Below, piece after piece: positions 1 to 8,806 of a stretch of 64,000 nucleotides of DNA. The notes under the pieces were generated by a model, which saw only the letters and a list, made by a program, of their open reading frames with translations, did not search any database and had not been told where the DNA came from. The stretch lies in the NCBI GenBank assembly GCA_035528035.1, contig DATKZI010000039.1, positions 47,595 through 111,594 on the forward strand. The letters run 5' to 3'. The position numbers and the translations under genes are program-made. This stretch comes from JABLTI01 sp035528035 (GTDB lineage Archaea > Asgardarchaeota > Heimdallarchaeia > JABLTI01). Position 1 is the stretch's first letter. Every line of letters starts with the position of its first letter.

Positions 1-1
1 A

Positions 2-697
2 ATAAAACCTGATTTTGTTATCTCTTGTGCTCCTACTGATTTAAATATCAATACAGCTCATCCTGGACAAGCAACCTTTGAACTTATCGCTAAAGGGAAA
101 ATGACTAATATTGGAAATTCTGAAACCAGTGAAAATGCTATCTTAAAAATGACTAAAATTATTAATTGTATACAAGAGAATACTATCCTGCCAGAAGACA
201 AACAATTTGGAAAAGCAAATATGATTATTAGTTCTATTGCTTCTCAACCTATTGGTGAGTCACATTCCGTTCCCAATTTATGCCAAGCGCTACTTGTCAG
301 ACAATTCTTTAAGAATGAAAATCCTGAGAAAATTAGAAATGATTTTTTGAATCTTTTAAAGGTTAATAATTTTAAAGAACAAGATGTCGAGATAAATCTT
401 AAGAGAAGTTTTAACCCTCATGAAGTTGATCCTAATACTGATATAGTTTCATTAATTCAGGAAGCAAATGAAATAGCTGTTGGAAAACCTGCAAAAATAA
501 GTCATTGGGGAAGTGGAATAAATATTTCTGAAATGTTGGATGTTAGTTTTCCAGTTGTTGGTATTGGTCCTGGAAATGAAAATTTTGCCCATACACCAAA
601 TGAACATGTACCAGTTGATCAAGTCATTAAAGCAGCGAAGATTTATACAGCACTCGCTGAGAAAATTTGTGTTCAAATGAAAGTAAAAGCTCAATAA
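2..697 (+). CDS. M20-family metallopeptidase (ArgE/DapE-like), 3' part only
   Basis: The reading frame is open from base 2, so the 5' part of the gene lies outside the window. The visible part starts in the lid/dimerisation domain, with the AHPGQATFELIAKGK signature typical of M20 peptidases and deacylases. It ends in the metal-binding domain, where GIGPGNENFAHTPNEHV supplies the last histidine ligand region and is followed by the usual C-terminal helix (VDQVIKAAKIYTALAEK). M20 enzymes hydrolyse amide bonds of N-acyl amino acids or small peptides using two Zn ions; the substrate cannot be told from this fragment. An in-frame ATG at 101 is internal and is not the start. Confidence 0.85.
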   Translation: MKPDFVISCAPTDLNINTAHPGQATFELIAKGKMTNIGNSETSENAILKMTKIINCIQENTILPEDKQFGKANMIISSIASQPIGESHSVPNLCQALLVRQFFKNENPEKIRNDFLNLLKVNNFKEQDVEINLKRSFNPHEVDPNTDIVSLIQEANEIAVGKPAKISHWGSGINISEMLDVSFPVVGIGPGNENFAHTPNEHVPVDQVIKAAKIYTALAEKICVQMKVKAQ

Positions 698-753
698 TTT
701 CATATTTACCTATTTCTTTTATATTTTCACATAGTATTTTTGGATGACCCTAT

Positions 754-1593
754 ATGATAGATATTCTAAATGTAACCTTTCAATATATTAATTCAGAAAA
801 GCCTATTCTTAAGGATTTTACTTTGCATGTAAATGAAGGTGAAATTATTGGCATTATAGGACCAACCGGTTCTGGTAAAAGTACAATTTGCTATCTTTTA
901 AATGGATTAATTCCTCATTATTTCAAAGGTGAATTTAAAGGGTCGATAAATGTCTGTAATCAAGACGTTACTAAAAAACATGTAGAATCTATGAGTAAAT
1001 TTGTTGGTTATATGCTCCAAGAACCAAGTTTTCAGATAGCTTCTCCTTTTGTTGAATCAGAAATAACTTTTGGCATGGAAAACTTTGGTGTTTCAGTAGA
1101 AGAGATGGATAAACAATTAGTTTCAATTTTAGAAAAAATGGGTATATCTTATCTTCGATACAGAGCCACATCAGAGCTAAGTGAAGGAGAAAAACAAAAA
1201 GTGATTTTAGCTTCGATTTTAGCCATGAATCCTTCTCTTTTAGTTTTAGATGAATGTTCAAGTATGATAGATTCCACAAGTAAAATTGAATTGAGCAATA
1301 TTCTTCTTACTTTAAATAAAGAAGACAAGAAAACTATTATTTTAATCGATCATGATCTTGATTTCATCGCTAGAGTAACTAGCAGGATATTAGTAGTAAA
1401 AAATGGACAGCTAGTAGCTGATGGATCTCCTAAAGAGATTCTAACCGATTCAAAACTCCTCTTAGAAAATGGTTTAACACCTCCGTGTCTAACAGCATTA
1501 TTTCAATCCTTGAAAGAAAAAAAATTTCCAATAAATGATATACCGATATCCTATAAAATAGCAGAAGAAATCTTAAAGGAGATGCTTAAATGA
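754..1593 (+). CDS. ECF transporter ATPase (A component) 1
   Basis: This 279-residue ABC ATPase is of the energy-coupling-factor type. It shows Walker A GPTGSGKST (36-44), a Q-loop (MLQEPSFQ), the signature LSEGEKQK, Walker B ending LVLDECSS and the switch histidine in LIDHDLDF. The C-terminal extension past the ABC core is usual for EcfA/CbiO proteins. It overlaps the next ATPase gene by four bases (ATGA), so the two are probably co-translated and form the heterodimeric motor of a vitamin or metal importer. No EcfT or substrate-binding S component is found in this window, so the substrate is unknown. A GGATGA SD precedes the ATG. Confidence 0.9.
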   Translation: MIDILNVTFQYINSEKPILKDFTLHVNEGEIIGIIGPTGSGKSTICYLLNGLIPHYFKGEFKGSINVCNQDVTKKHVESMSKFVGYMLQEPSFQIASPFVESEITFGMENFGVSVEEMDKQLVSILEKMGISYLRYRATSELSEGEKQKVILASILAMNPSLLVLDECSSMIDSTSKIELSNILLTLNKEDKKTIILIDHDLDFIARVTSRILVVKNGQLVADGSPKEILTDSKLLLENGLTPPCLTALFQSLKEKKFPINDIPISYKIAEEILKEMLK

Positions 1594-2414
1594 ATTTTAT
1601 TTCTATATCAAATCTAAGTTTTAGTTATTCAAAGAATTATCCCCTTTTCGAAAATTTAAATCTATCATTTATGAGAGGAGAACAAATAGCAATTATTGGT
1701 AGAAATGGTGCAGGGAAAACAACTTTAGTAAAATTGATTCTGGGAATGTTAAAACCAATAAATGGTCAAATAATTATTGATGAGGAAAATATAAAAAATA
1801 AATCAGTAGCAGAAATTGCCTCAAAGGTTGGTTTTGTTTTTCAAAACCCAAATATTATGCTTTTCACAAATTCCATTGAAAAGGAATTAGAATTAAGTTT
1901 GATGAGATTTAAACTTTCAAAGGAAGAAATTAACCAAAGAATAACTAATATTCTTGAATTTTTTAATATGACATCATATAGAAAGTACAATCCTAGAAAT
2001 CTAAGTCGTGGTGAAAAACAAAAAATAGCTATAGCGACAGTATTGATTCAGGAACCTCAGGCAATAATTTTAGATGAACCATTTTCAGGAATAGATGTCA
2101 CTCAACAATTACAGATAGCTAATTATTTGGCTGAATTAAAAAAACAAAATAAATTAATCATCTTAATTTCACATAATTTAGATATGCTTTTTGAAAAAAG
2201 TTCTCGTATTATAGCTTTGAAAAACGGGAAAATAATTTCCGATTCTGCCATCGAAAAATTCCTAGAAGATATGAATAATTTAACTGAAGTCGGATTGAAA
2301 AAAACAAGCTTTCTGGAAATGATCGATAATTTACGAAAAAATAATTTGCCTACAAATGTTTATACTAAAAATGATTTAATTGATTATATTATCCATTTGA
2401 ATCAGCTAAAGTAA
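1590..2414 (+). CDS. ECF transporter ATPase (A component) 2
   Basis: This 274-residue ABC ATPase is the partner of the preceding gene. It has Walker A GRNGAGKTT (37-45), Q-loop FQNPN, signature LSRGEKQK, Walker B AIILDEPFSGID and switch LISHNLD. The two ATPases are clearly diverged from each other, as is usual for EcfA1/EcfA2 heterodimers. It starts within the stop of the upstream gene, with AAGGAG just ahead. Its 3' end overlaps the convergent mobB gene by nine bases, so no terminator fits between them. Confidence 0.9.
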   Translation: MNFISISNLSFSYSKNYPLFENLNLSFMRGEQIAIIGRNGAGKTTLVKLILGMLKPINGQIIIDEENIKNKSVAEIASKVGFVFQNPNIMLFTNSIEKELELSLMRFKLSKEEINQRITNILEFFNMTSYRKYNPRNLSRGEKQKIAIATVLIQEPQAIILDEPFSGIDVTQQLQIANYLAELKKQNKLIILISHNLDMLFEKSSRIIALKNGKIISDSAIEKFLEDMNNLTEVGLKKTSFLEMIDNLRKNNLPTNVYTKNDLIDYIIHLNQLK

Positions 2415-2912
2415 ACTATTTGCATCAATAGCGTGTTTCTCAATTAGATTTACAAGATTTTTGATACCACTAAAAGCATTGATTACTTGAATACCTTTAA
2501 ACTCAGTATATTTATTGCTAATAACACCTGATATAGCAAAAACAGTTTCATCAAATCTGTGATCAATTTCATCTAGTGATTTAGCACAGAGTATTTTAGG
2601 TATTTGTTTTTCACTAGTAAATCCTTCAAGAATTAGATAGTCGCCTTTAAAGAAGGGTATTAACTCTTTTACAGCCATTGCTTTTTGATACATAATAGTT
2701 GTTTCTATATTAGAGCGAATGCCAACTGTAGATGCACCCGCTTGTTTATGTAACCAGGAATCTTTTCCTTCAGTATCTACAGTGAACCCTTCAATATGTA
2801 TCGCTTTCACAGTATTGACCTTCTTATCTTGAGACACTAATTCTTTTACAATTTCCACTAATGTTGTTGTTTTACCTGAATTAGTATAACCAATGATTGT
2901 AAAGAGTTTCAT
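2406..2912 (-). CDS. mobB: Molybdopterin-guanine dinucleotide biosynthesis adaptor MobB
   Basis: This 168-residue P-loop protein begins MKLFTIIGYTNSGKTT, with Walker A GYTNSGKTT at 8-16. MobB-type features follow: VKAIHIEGF, DTEGKDSW..KQAGA and a YLILEGF Walker B region. MobB binds GTP and assists MobA in attaching GMP to molybdopterin for molybdenum or tungsten enzymes. No other molybdenum-cofactor gene is visible here. It is convergent with, and overlaps, the ECF ATPase operon end, which might hint at a metal-related transporter, but that is only positional. Confidence 0.88.
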   Translation of the reverse strand: MKLFTIIGYTNSGKTTTLVEIVKELVSQDKKVNTVKAIHIEGFTVDTEGKDSWLHKQAGASTVGIRSNIETTIMYQKAMAVKELIPFFKGDYLILEGFTSEKQIPKILCAKSLDEIDHRFDETVFAISGVISNKYTEFKGIQVINAFSGIKNLVNLIEKHAIDANSLL

Positions 2913-3082
2913 AACGATTTTTCACTTGATTTTATTCTTTAATATTTTGTTATTTTTTTCTTTCAAAGAATAGATTTATAGAAATTAAAGATTTTGTAAA
3001 ATAATTTCTCACTAAATTATCAGCAAAATTTTTCATTCAGTATGCATAATATATACGTAAGCAAATTTTTGAGGGCAATAAT

Positions 3083-3484
3083 TTGACATATGATGATAAA
3101 CAACTTACTCAACTTATGAAAAATCTTCAAGATAGAGATGGTTGGGTTAGATCTAAGGCAGCAACTCGTTTAGGTGAACTAAAAGCAAAAGAAGCTGTTA
3201 TTGAATTAACCAAACTCTTGAAAGAAGATCGCGATTCACTTGTTCGATCTCATGCTGCAGCAGCTTTGGGTGATTTAGGTCCCGAAGCAAAAGAAGCGGT
3301 TCAAATTTTAGTAGAAACTATGAAAAAAGATCAGACAGTTGGTGTGCGATTGGAAGCTGCAGTAGCATTAGGAAATATTGGTGATTCAACTGCTATCCCA
3401 GAGTTAACTAAAATAGCAATGGAAGATGAAGATATTAGAGTACGTTCTTGGGCAGCGGATGCATTACGTAAAATCAAAAAATAG
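3083..3484 (+). CDS. HEAT-repeat protein
   Basis: This 133-residue protein is made of about four HEAT/PBS-lyase-type repeats of some 31 residues (RDGWVRSKAATRLGEL, RDSLVRSHAAAALGDL, TVGVRLEAAVALGNI, DIRVRSWAADALRKI). Such proteins are all-helical scaffolds for protein-protein contact; no catalytic motif is present. I choose the TTG at 3083 because GAGGG lies 7 bases upstream and the nearby ATGs are out of frame. An AT-rich TATA-like stretch (about 3046-3056) lies ahead. The partner is unknown. Confidence 0.85.
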   Translation: MTYDDKQLTQLMKNLQDRDGWVRSKAATRLGELKAKEAVIELTKLLKEDRDSLVRSHAAAALGDLGPEAKEAVQILVETMKKDQTVGVRLEAAVALGNIGDSTAIPELTKIAMEDEDIRVRSWAADALRKIKK

Positions 3485-3670
3485 TGTTTTCTATTATCTA
3501 CATCAAACTTAACAGTTAAAAGCAAATATTAGAGCCTAAATAAAAAATTTAATCTTTTTTATTATAAGGTGATACATATATTGTAATAGATAAAACTCTC
3601 TTGATTTAGTATTATGTTTTTGAAATAAAAGAAAAAATCCTTTTAAAGCGTAAAAACAAGTTCGAGTTAG

Positions 3671-3682
3671 TATTTATAAATA
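3671..3682 (+). promoter_or_regulatory. Candidate TATA box for asparaginyl-tRNA synthetase gene
   Basis: The palindromic AT box TATTTATAAATA sits about 29 bases before the chosen ATG at 3706. This spacing predicts transcription starting close to the SD (GGAG at 3693-3696). The call rests on pattern only. Confidence 0.4.
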
Positions 3683-3705
3683 AATTATAATTGGAGAAAA
3701 ATTCC

Positions 3706-5022
3706 ATGGCAGACTATTCTAAAAAAATACCAATAAGACAAATCAAGAAATTAAATGAAGGTACGAAAGTTTCAATTGGTGGTTGGGCAGAACACCTTAT
3801 ACATAAAGGGAAAATTTGTTTTTTGACTGTACGAGACGCGAGTGGCAAAATTCAAGTAACAGGAATTCAAACAAAAGTTTCAGAGGAGCTTTGGGAGAAA
3901 TTAATAGGATTGAAAAATGAAACCATAATTTGGATTGAAGGAACAGTTAAGAAAAATGAACAAGCTCCTAATGGCATAGAAATAATACCAAATGAATTGT
4001 TAATATTAAATCCTGTTTCTGGTTCTTTACCAATAGATATAACGGGTAAAGTTCCTATGGATGATGGAACTGTTTATACTTTCAGAGAATTAACTATCAG
4101 AATGCCGGAATATAGTCTCCCATTAGAAATAAAAGGTCATGTAGCTCAAGCAACAAGAGATTTTTTCAGAGGAAAAGGATTTACAGAAATATTCACTCCA
4201 CTATTAGTTGCAACAGCAACAGAAGGGGGAGCATCATTATTCCCAGTAAAATATTTTGATCAAGATGCATTTCTAGCTCAAAGCGGACAATTTTACAAGC
4301 AAGCAGCTATAACAGCTCATGAGAAAGTTTTTGGTATTATTCCTTCATTTAGAATGGAAAAATCAAGAACAAGAAAACATGTTTCAGAGTTTTGGCAAAT
4401 TGAAGTAGAAGCAGCTTTTTATGATCATATCAGTATTATGCAAGTTTTAGAAGACATGCTTGTTGATGTTGTTAATAAGACCATTAAAATCGCTAAGGAA
4501 CCTTTAGCTCAATTTGGCGCAAAACCAAAGAAACTAAAGAGTGGATTCCCCAGAGTAACATTCAAAGAAGCAAAAGAGCTATGCACTTCATTTGAATTAG
4601 AAGATTCTGTAGACTTTAATGAAGATTTTACTTCACAAGAGGAAACAGCGCTCTCACTTCATTTCAAAACACCATTCTTCATAACTGACTGGCCTGTTCA
4701 AACTCGAGGAATTTATTATCGCGTTAATGATGATGATCCAACAATTTCTAACAGTTTTGATTTGATAGCACCAGATGGTTTTGTGGAATTATGTACTGGT
4801 GGACAGCGTGTTCATGAATATAATAAAATGGTTGAAGTTATCAAAAAACAAGGTTTTAGTTTAGATAGCTATGCTTGGTATTTGAACCTCTTTAAATTTG
4901 GCATCCCACCACATGCAGGTTTTGGCTTAGGTATTGAACGCTTGGTATGGTGGATATGTGGATTTTCAAACATTAGACAAGCAATAATGTTTCCTAGAAC
5001 CGTTGATATACTGAAACCATAA
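3706..5022 (+). CDS. asnS: Asparaginyl-tRNA synthetase (class IIb, Asp/Asn group)
   Basis: This 438-residue class II synthetase charges tRNA(Asn), or less likely tRNA(Asp). The N-terminal OB-fold anticodon domain (about 10-105, VSIGGWAEH...FLTVRDASGKIQV) precedes the catalytic core. The core contains ATATEGGASLFPVKYF, motif 2 FRMEKSRTRKH with the AsnRS-like EFWQIEVEAAF, and motif 3 GFGLGIERLVWW. Motif 2 and the EAxELC/PFFITDWP segments resemble archaeal AsnRS. However, LCTGGQRVHEY near the end looks more like AspRS, and the usual RHLxLR block is replaced by RELTIRMPEY. The start is ATG 3706, with GGAG nine bases upstream; a TTG at 3691 overlaps that SD. An AsnRS-derived ligase paralogue remains possible. 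Confidence 0.8.
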   Translation: MADYSKKIPIRQIKKLNEGTKVSIGGWAEHLIHKGKICFLTVRDASGKIQVTGIQTKVSEELWEKLIGLKNETIIWIEGTVKKNEQAPNGIEIIPNELLILNPVSGSLPIDITGKVPMDDGTVYTFRELTIRMPEYSLPLEIKGHVAQATRDFFRGKGFTEIFTPLLVATATEGGASLFPVKYFDQDAFLAQSGQFYKQAAITAHEKVFGIIPSFRMEKSRTRKHVSEFWQIEVEAAFYDHISIMQVLEDMLVDVVNKTIKIAKEPLAQFGAKPKKLKSGFPRVTFKEAKELCTSFELEDSVDFNEDFTSQEETALSLHFKTPFFITDWPVQTRGIYYRVNDDDPTISNSFDLIAPDGFVELCTGGQRVHEYNKMVEVIKKQGFSLDSYAWYLNLFKFGIPPHAGFGLGIERLVWWICGFSNIRQAIMFPRTVDILKP

Positions 5023-5169
5023 AGTCTTAAACCGCAAATTAAAAAAGCATAGAAGATTAAGATTTGCTAGAATGGTAAAGTATTAAAGAAACCTAAAGAA
5101 ATGAGGCATAGAAAAAAGAATTGAGAAAAAATTTTGGTAATTGATCCAAAATATATCCTTCGTTTACAA

Positions 5170-5188
5170 GAGGTAAGTATATTACCTC
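5170..5188 (+). repeat. Perfect 7-bp inverted repeat in the topoisomerase VI leader
   Basis: GAGGTAA, a 5-base loop and TTACCTC form a perfect palindrome about 100 bases before the top6B start. It could be an operator for a dimeric regulator or an RNA hairpin. No function is known. Confidence 0.45.
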
Positions 5189-5230
5189 CCCGAAAAACAG
5201 GTGAACAAATTCGGAAAAAAGTGAAGAGGA

Positions 5231-5262
5231 TGTAGTAAAAAAGGTCACTTTTTTATCTACAT
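5231..5262 (+). repeat. Hairpin immediately upstream of the top6B ribosome-binding region
   Basis: TGTAG-T-AAAAAAG, a GTCA loop and CTTTTTT-AT-CTACA form an imperfect stem of about 12 pairs, ending some 24 bases before the ATG at 5287. It may be a terminator for upstream transcripts or a leader structure controlling top6B. Confidence 0.45.
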
Positions 5263-5286
5263 TGAGGTGGCTAGTAGGTAACAAAA

Positions 5287-8200
5287 ATGATAGCTCGTGA
5301 AAAAATAATAGAAAGGTCTGCTGCAGAATTCTTTGAAGCCAATAAGGCAATAGCTGGATTTGATAATCCAACAAGATCAACATATACAAGTATTCGGGAA
5401 TTGGTGGAAAATGCTCTCGATGCTGCTGAAAAAGGAGGCATACTACCTGATATTGAAATCCATATTGAATTGATGCCTGCAGAAGAAATCGGTGAATTAA
5501 TGGGTATAAAAAATTATCAAATCGACGAAGAAGCTACTAGTGAATTTATTCGTTTATCTGTAAGAGATAATGGTATAGGTATCCATCATGCTGATATACC
5601 CAAATTGTTTGGTCGAGTTTTAACAGGTTCTAATTATGGTGAACGTCAATCTCGAGGTCGTTTTGGTTTAGGAGCGAAGATGGTTCTCATTTATTCACAA
5701 TCAACTATAAGAGTACCCTTTGAAATTAAATCCCGATTAGCTTTATCAAAAAAGAAATCAGCTGATTTTACTAGTCATTATAAATTATTTATTGATATTG
5801 TTAAAAATGCTCCAGAAATTGTTGATGAAAAGAAATATACTGGTCAATCTAAAAATCAACTTAATGAACATGGTACGGAAATATCTGTTTGTTTTGCAGG
5901 TACATGGAGCCGATCAAAACGTTATGTTTACGAATATCTTGAAGAAATAGCTGTTATTACACCATATGCAAAATTCACTATTTTCACTCCTGATAATCCA
6001 GAGGAACCAATTATTCACCCACGTAAAGTGGATGCGATACCAGATCCTCCAATAGAAGTTCCGTTACATCCAATAGGTACAGATATAAATCAATTAAAGA
6101 GTGAGATTACTCGAACTTCTTCTAAAACAATGCAAGAATTTCTTAAAACACACTTCCAGAGAGTGGGAGATAAAACCGCTTTAGAAGTTTTGAAAATATC
6201 TAAGATAAATCCTACCAAGAATCCTGAAAAATTGGATGAAATGGAATTAAGACGACTAATACATGAAGGATTTACAAAGGTTAGGTTCCTACCACCAGAT
6301 GGTAAGTGTCTATCCCCACTTGGACATGAAAACCTAGAAGTAGGTTTGAGAGATGTCTACAAACCTGAATTTACTTGCTCTGAGGGTAGACCACCATCAA
6401 GTTATAGTGGGCATGCTTTTCAAGTTGAAGTAGCTGTTGGTTATGGTGGAGAAATTATTTCTCCTCCCTACAAATTAGTTCGTTTTGCTAATAGGATTCC
6501 TCTTCTCTTTGGTGAAGGAAATGATTTGATTAAAAAAGCCATTGAAAGTATAAATTGGTCCAATTATAAAACAAATTTAAATAATGATCCATTAATTTTT
6601 GCTGTTTCATTAGTAAGTACAAAAATACCTTTCCCAGAAACAAGCAAAGAATATATTGCTGAGGTTGATGAAATAAGAAAAGAACTTCGTCTATGTTTAC
6701 AAAAAGCTGGACGAAAATTAATGAGGTTCCAAGGGGCTTTAAAGAAACGACAGCAAGCTGCTCGTAGAATGAAGATTTTTGAAAAATACGCTCCTGTAGC
6801 TACATCAATTGTTGGTGATATGCTTGGTAGAATGGAAGAAGAAGAATTTCAGTATATGTTCAGTTCTACCCAATTCTCAAATTGTTTGCAATTACGTGAA
6901 GGTTCAATATTCCTACCAAAAAATCCTATCCCAGTTGAAGCATTACCAATGGATTCGATTGAAGGAGTGGATTTAGAACGATACGATATTCAAACTTTAC
7001 AAGATTTAATACTTCTTGATGATGAACAATTACAGGAATTATTTTCATTAGGGTTATCTGAGGAAGCCATGGATCAAGCTCAACAAATATTATCAGCAAT
7101 TATGGAATTACCTGAATTAGCAAAAGATGAATTAGTAGAATCAGTCAGTGCTAAAGCCCTTGATGTTTTTGCTAAAGAAAGAGGAATAGTTGCTGGTATG
7201 GATATTTATGGAGCAATTGATTCAGTTTCGGTTTTACCAGGGATTGGTCCAGCTACAGAAAAATCACTAAGAGCTCAAGGAGTCCGAAATATTAAGGAAT
7301 TCTTTCTAACTGATAATAATGACTTAACACTAAGTAGTTTGCCTATGGGCGTAATCATCGAAATGAAATCTAAATGTAATGTTGATGTTTTACCCAACAT
7401 TACAGTAAAAACTGTTTCCGAATTGCATCAAAAGAAAATTTTCAGTGTTTTAGATTTCTTAGAAGCAAGTAAAACCTCTTTGAGTAAAGTATTTGGCTTA
7501 TCAGAAGATAGAGTTGAGTCACTTTTTATTCTAATACGCAAGAACCTTGATCTTGAACTTGATTCATTAAGAAAACCAATGAAAACAGAGAAAGTTAAAA
7601 TCTCCATTAAAGAGGAAGATGATAAGGAAATAGAAGAAGATGCTGATTATGGAGATGAAGGGGGAGATTTCGAAGAAGAGGAATATGTAGAGGAATTTGC
7701 TGAAGAAGATAAAGGGAAAATTATTACTGAACCTATAAAAGTACAAGTTCCCGATCCCCCAACTTACTTCCTTGAATTAGATGCACCAGTAAGCAAAATG
7801 GAAGGTATTGGAAAAACTATGGCTGAGAAGTTGATAGAAAAAGGCATAGAAACTGTTGGGAAATTCTATATGGTAACGAATAGTCGATTATTAAAAATAA
7901 AAGGTTTAGGAACAAAAACAATTGCTACAAATAGAGCAAACACAGATGTAATGGTACTTCCAAGAATTAATTTTGAAAGTGTACGAGATTTAAATTTGAT
8001 GAGTATATTTACAGTAGGACAATTCTTAGAAGCTGAAGATGATAGTTTAACAAATGTAAGAGGAATTCGTTCACCAACTATTACTAAACTAAAAGTAAGT
8101 ATTGAAGAAAGACTACTAATGACACCTGGTTCAGCTACAACACCAAAACCGAAAACCTCTAAAAAATCAAGCCCAAAACCAAAGACATCTGTAAAAACTC

Positions 8201-8745
8201 CAACAAAAACGACCACACCAGTAAAGAAATCATCACAACCCAAAAAAGAAAAACCCGAAGAACAAAAAGATCAGTCAATAGCTGAATTTTTAGGCACAAA
8301 GAAAAAGCCCAAAAAAGAAGCTGATGATGAAGAAGAAAAAGTTTCTCGAGGTCCTCCTAAAGGTTTATTGGATCCTAAATTAACGATCAGTAAAATGCCT
8401 GGGATGGGAAAGGCTACAGAAGAAAAATTTGCTCAAGTTGGAGTGAAAATTTTAGGTGATATTTTCAAGAAGGATATAAGTAAGTTAGCTCAAGTAAAAG
8501 GGATTGATGAAAAGGATATAATTGAAATGAGGAAAATGCTCTCAGTAGAAGTATTACCTCATGTTACACCAGCAATACAAACAGAATTGAATGCTGTAGG
8601 AATCTATACTGTAAAACAATTTCATAACGCAAAAATCGCTAAAACATCTGCTGTTAAAGGTTTGGGCGTTAAGACTGTTAAAGTTATTAGAAATCATATT
8701 ATTCGCGCGTTAAAGACTAGCGCTGAATTAGAAAGTAAAAATTAA
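5287..8745 (+). CDS. top6B: DNA topoisomerase VI subunit B with long C-terminal helix-hairpin-helix array
   Basis: The GHKL ATPase subunit of topoisomerase VI is encoded just upstream of subunit A (61-base gap). Visible motifs are the N-box RELVENALDAAE (37-48), DNGIG (94-98) and the lid GRFGLGAKM (124-132); the transducer domain follows to about residue 540. Archaeal Top6B is usually near 530-670 residues; this one has 1152. The extra half holds repeated helix-hairpin-helix units: around 560-605, around 645-760 (LPGIGPATEKSLRAQG), around 835-940 (MEGIGKTMAEKLIEKG) and around 1035-1145 (MPGMGKATEEKFAQVG). These are separated by an acidic linker (about 775-810) and a Lys/Pro/Thr-rich linker (about 950-1030). 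HhH arrays usually bind DNA non-specifically, so extra DNA tethering is likely. SD GTAGGTAA precedes the ATG. Confidence 0.95.
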   Translation: MIAREKIIERSAAEFFEANKAIAGFDNPTRSTYTSIRELVENALDAAEKGGILPDIEIHIELMPAEEIGELMGIKNYQIDEEATSEFIRLSVRDNGIGIHHADIPKLFGRVLTGSNYGERQSRGRFGLGAKMVLIYSQSTIRVPFEIKSRLALSKKKSADFTSHYKLFIDIVKNAPEIVDEKKYTGQSKNQLNEHGTEISVCFAGTWSRSKRYVYEYLEEIAVITPYAKFTIFTPDNPEEPIIHPRKVDAIPDPPIEVPLHPIGTDINQLKSEITRTSSKTMQEFLKTHFQRVGDKTALEVLKISKINPTKNPEKLDEMELRRLIHEGFTKVRFLPPDGKCLSPLGHENLEVGLRDVYKPEFTCSEGRPPSSYSGHAFQVEVAVGYGGEIISPPYKLVRFANRIPLLFGEGNDLIKKAIESINWSNYKTNLNNDPLIFAVSLVSTKIPFPETSKEYIAEVDEIRKELRLCLQKAGRKLMRFQGALKKRQQAARRMKIFEKYAPVATSIVGDMLGRMEEEEFQYMFSSTQFSNCLQLREGSIFLPKNPIPVEALPMDSIEGVDLERYDIQTLQDLILLDDEQLQELFSLGLSEEAMDQAQQILSAIMELPELAKDELVESVSAKALDVFAKERGIVAGMDIYGAIDSVSVLPGIGPATEKSLRAQGVRNIKEFFLTDNNDLTLSSLPMGVIIEMKSKCNVDVLPNITVKTVSELHQKKIFSVLDFLEASKTSLSKVFGLSEDRVESLFILIRKNLDLELDSLRKPMKTEKVKISIKEEDDKEIEEDADYGDEGGDFEEEEYVEEFAEEDKGKIITEPIKVQVPDPPTYFLELDAPVSKMEGIGKTMAEKLIEKGIETVGKFYMVTNSRLLKIKGLGTKTIATNRANTDVMVLPRINFESVRDLNLMSIFTVGQFLEAEDDSLTNVRGIRSPTITKLKVSIEERLLMTPGSATTPKPKTSKKSSPKPKTSVKTPTKTTTPVKKSSQPKKEKPEEQKDQSIAEFLGTKKKPKKEADDEEEKVSRGPPKGLLDPKLTISKMPGMGKATEEKFAQVGVKILGDIFKKDISKLAQVKGIDEKDIIEMRKMLSVEVLPHVTPAIQTELNAVGIYTVKQFHNAKIAKTSAVKGLGVKTVKVIRNHIIRALKTSAELESKN

Positions 8746-8806
8746 TGATTATTTGCTAAAAATTATTCCCTAAGATAAAAACACATAATTTAGAAGAAGG
8801 ATCAAA

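Noticed and set aside
7866..8243. 125-residue frame on the minus strand inside top6B
   Set aside because: It is antisense to the Lys/Pro/Thr-rich linker; the Phe/Gly/Val repeats are a by-product of that composition, and no SD precedes it.
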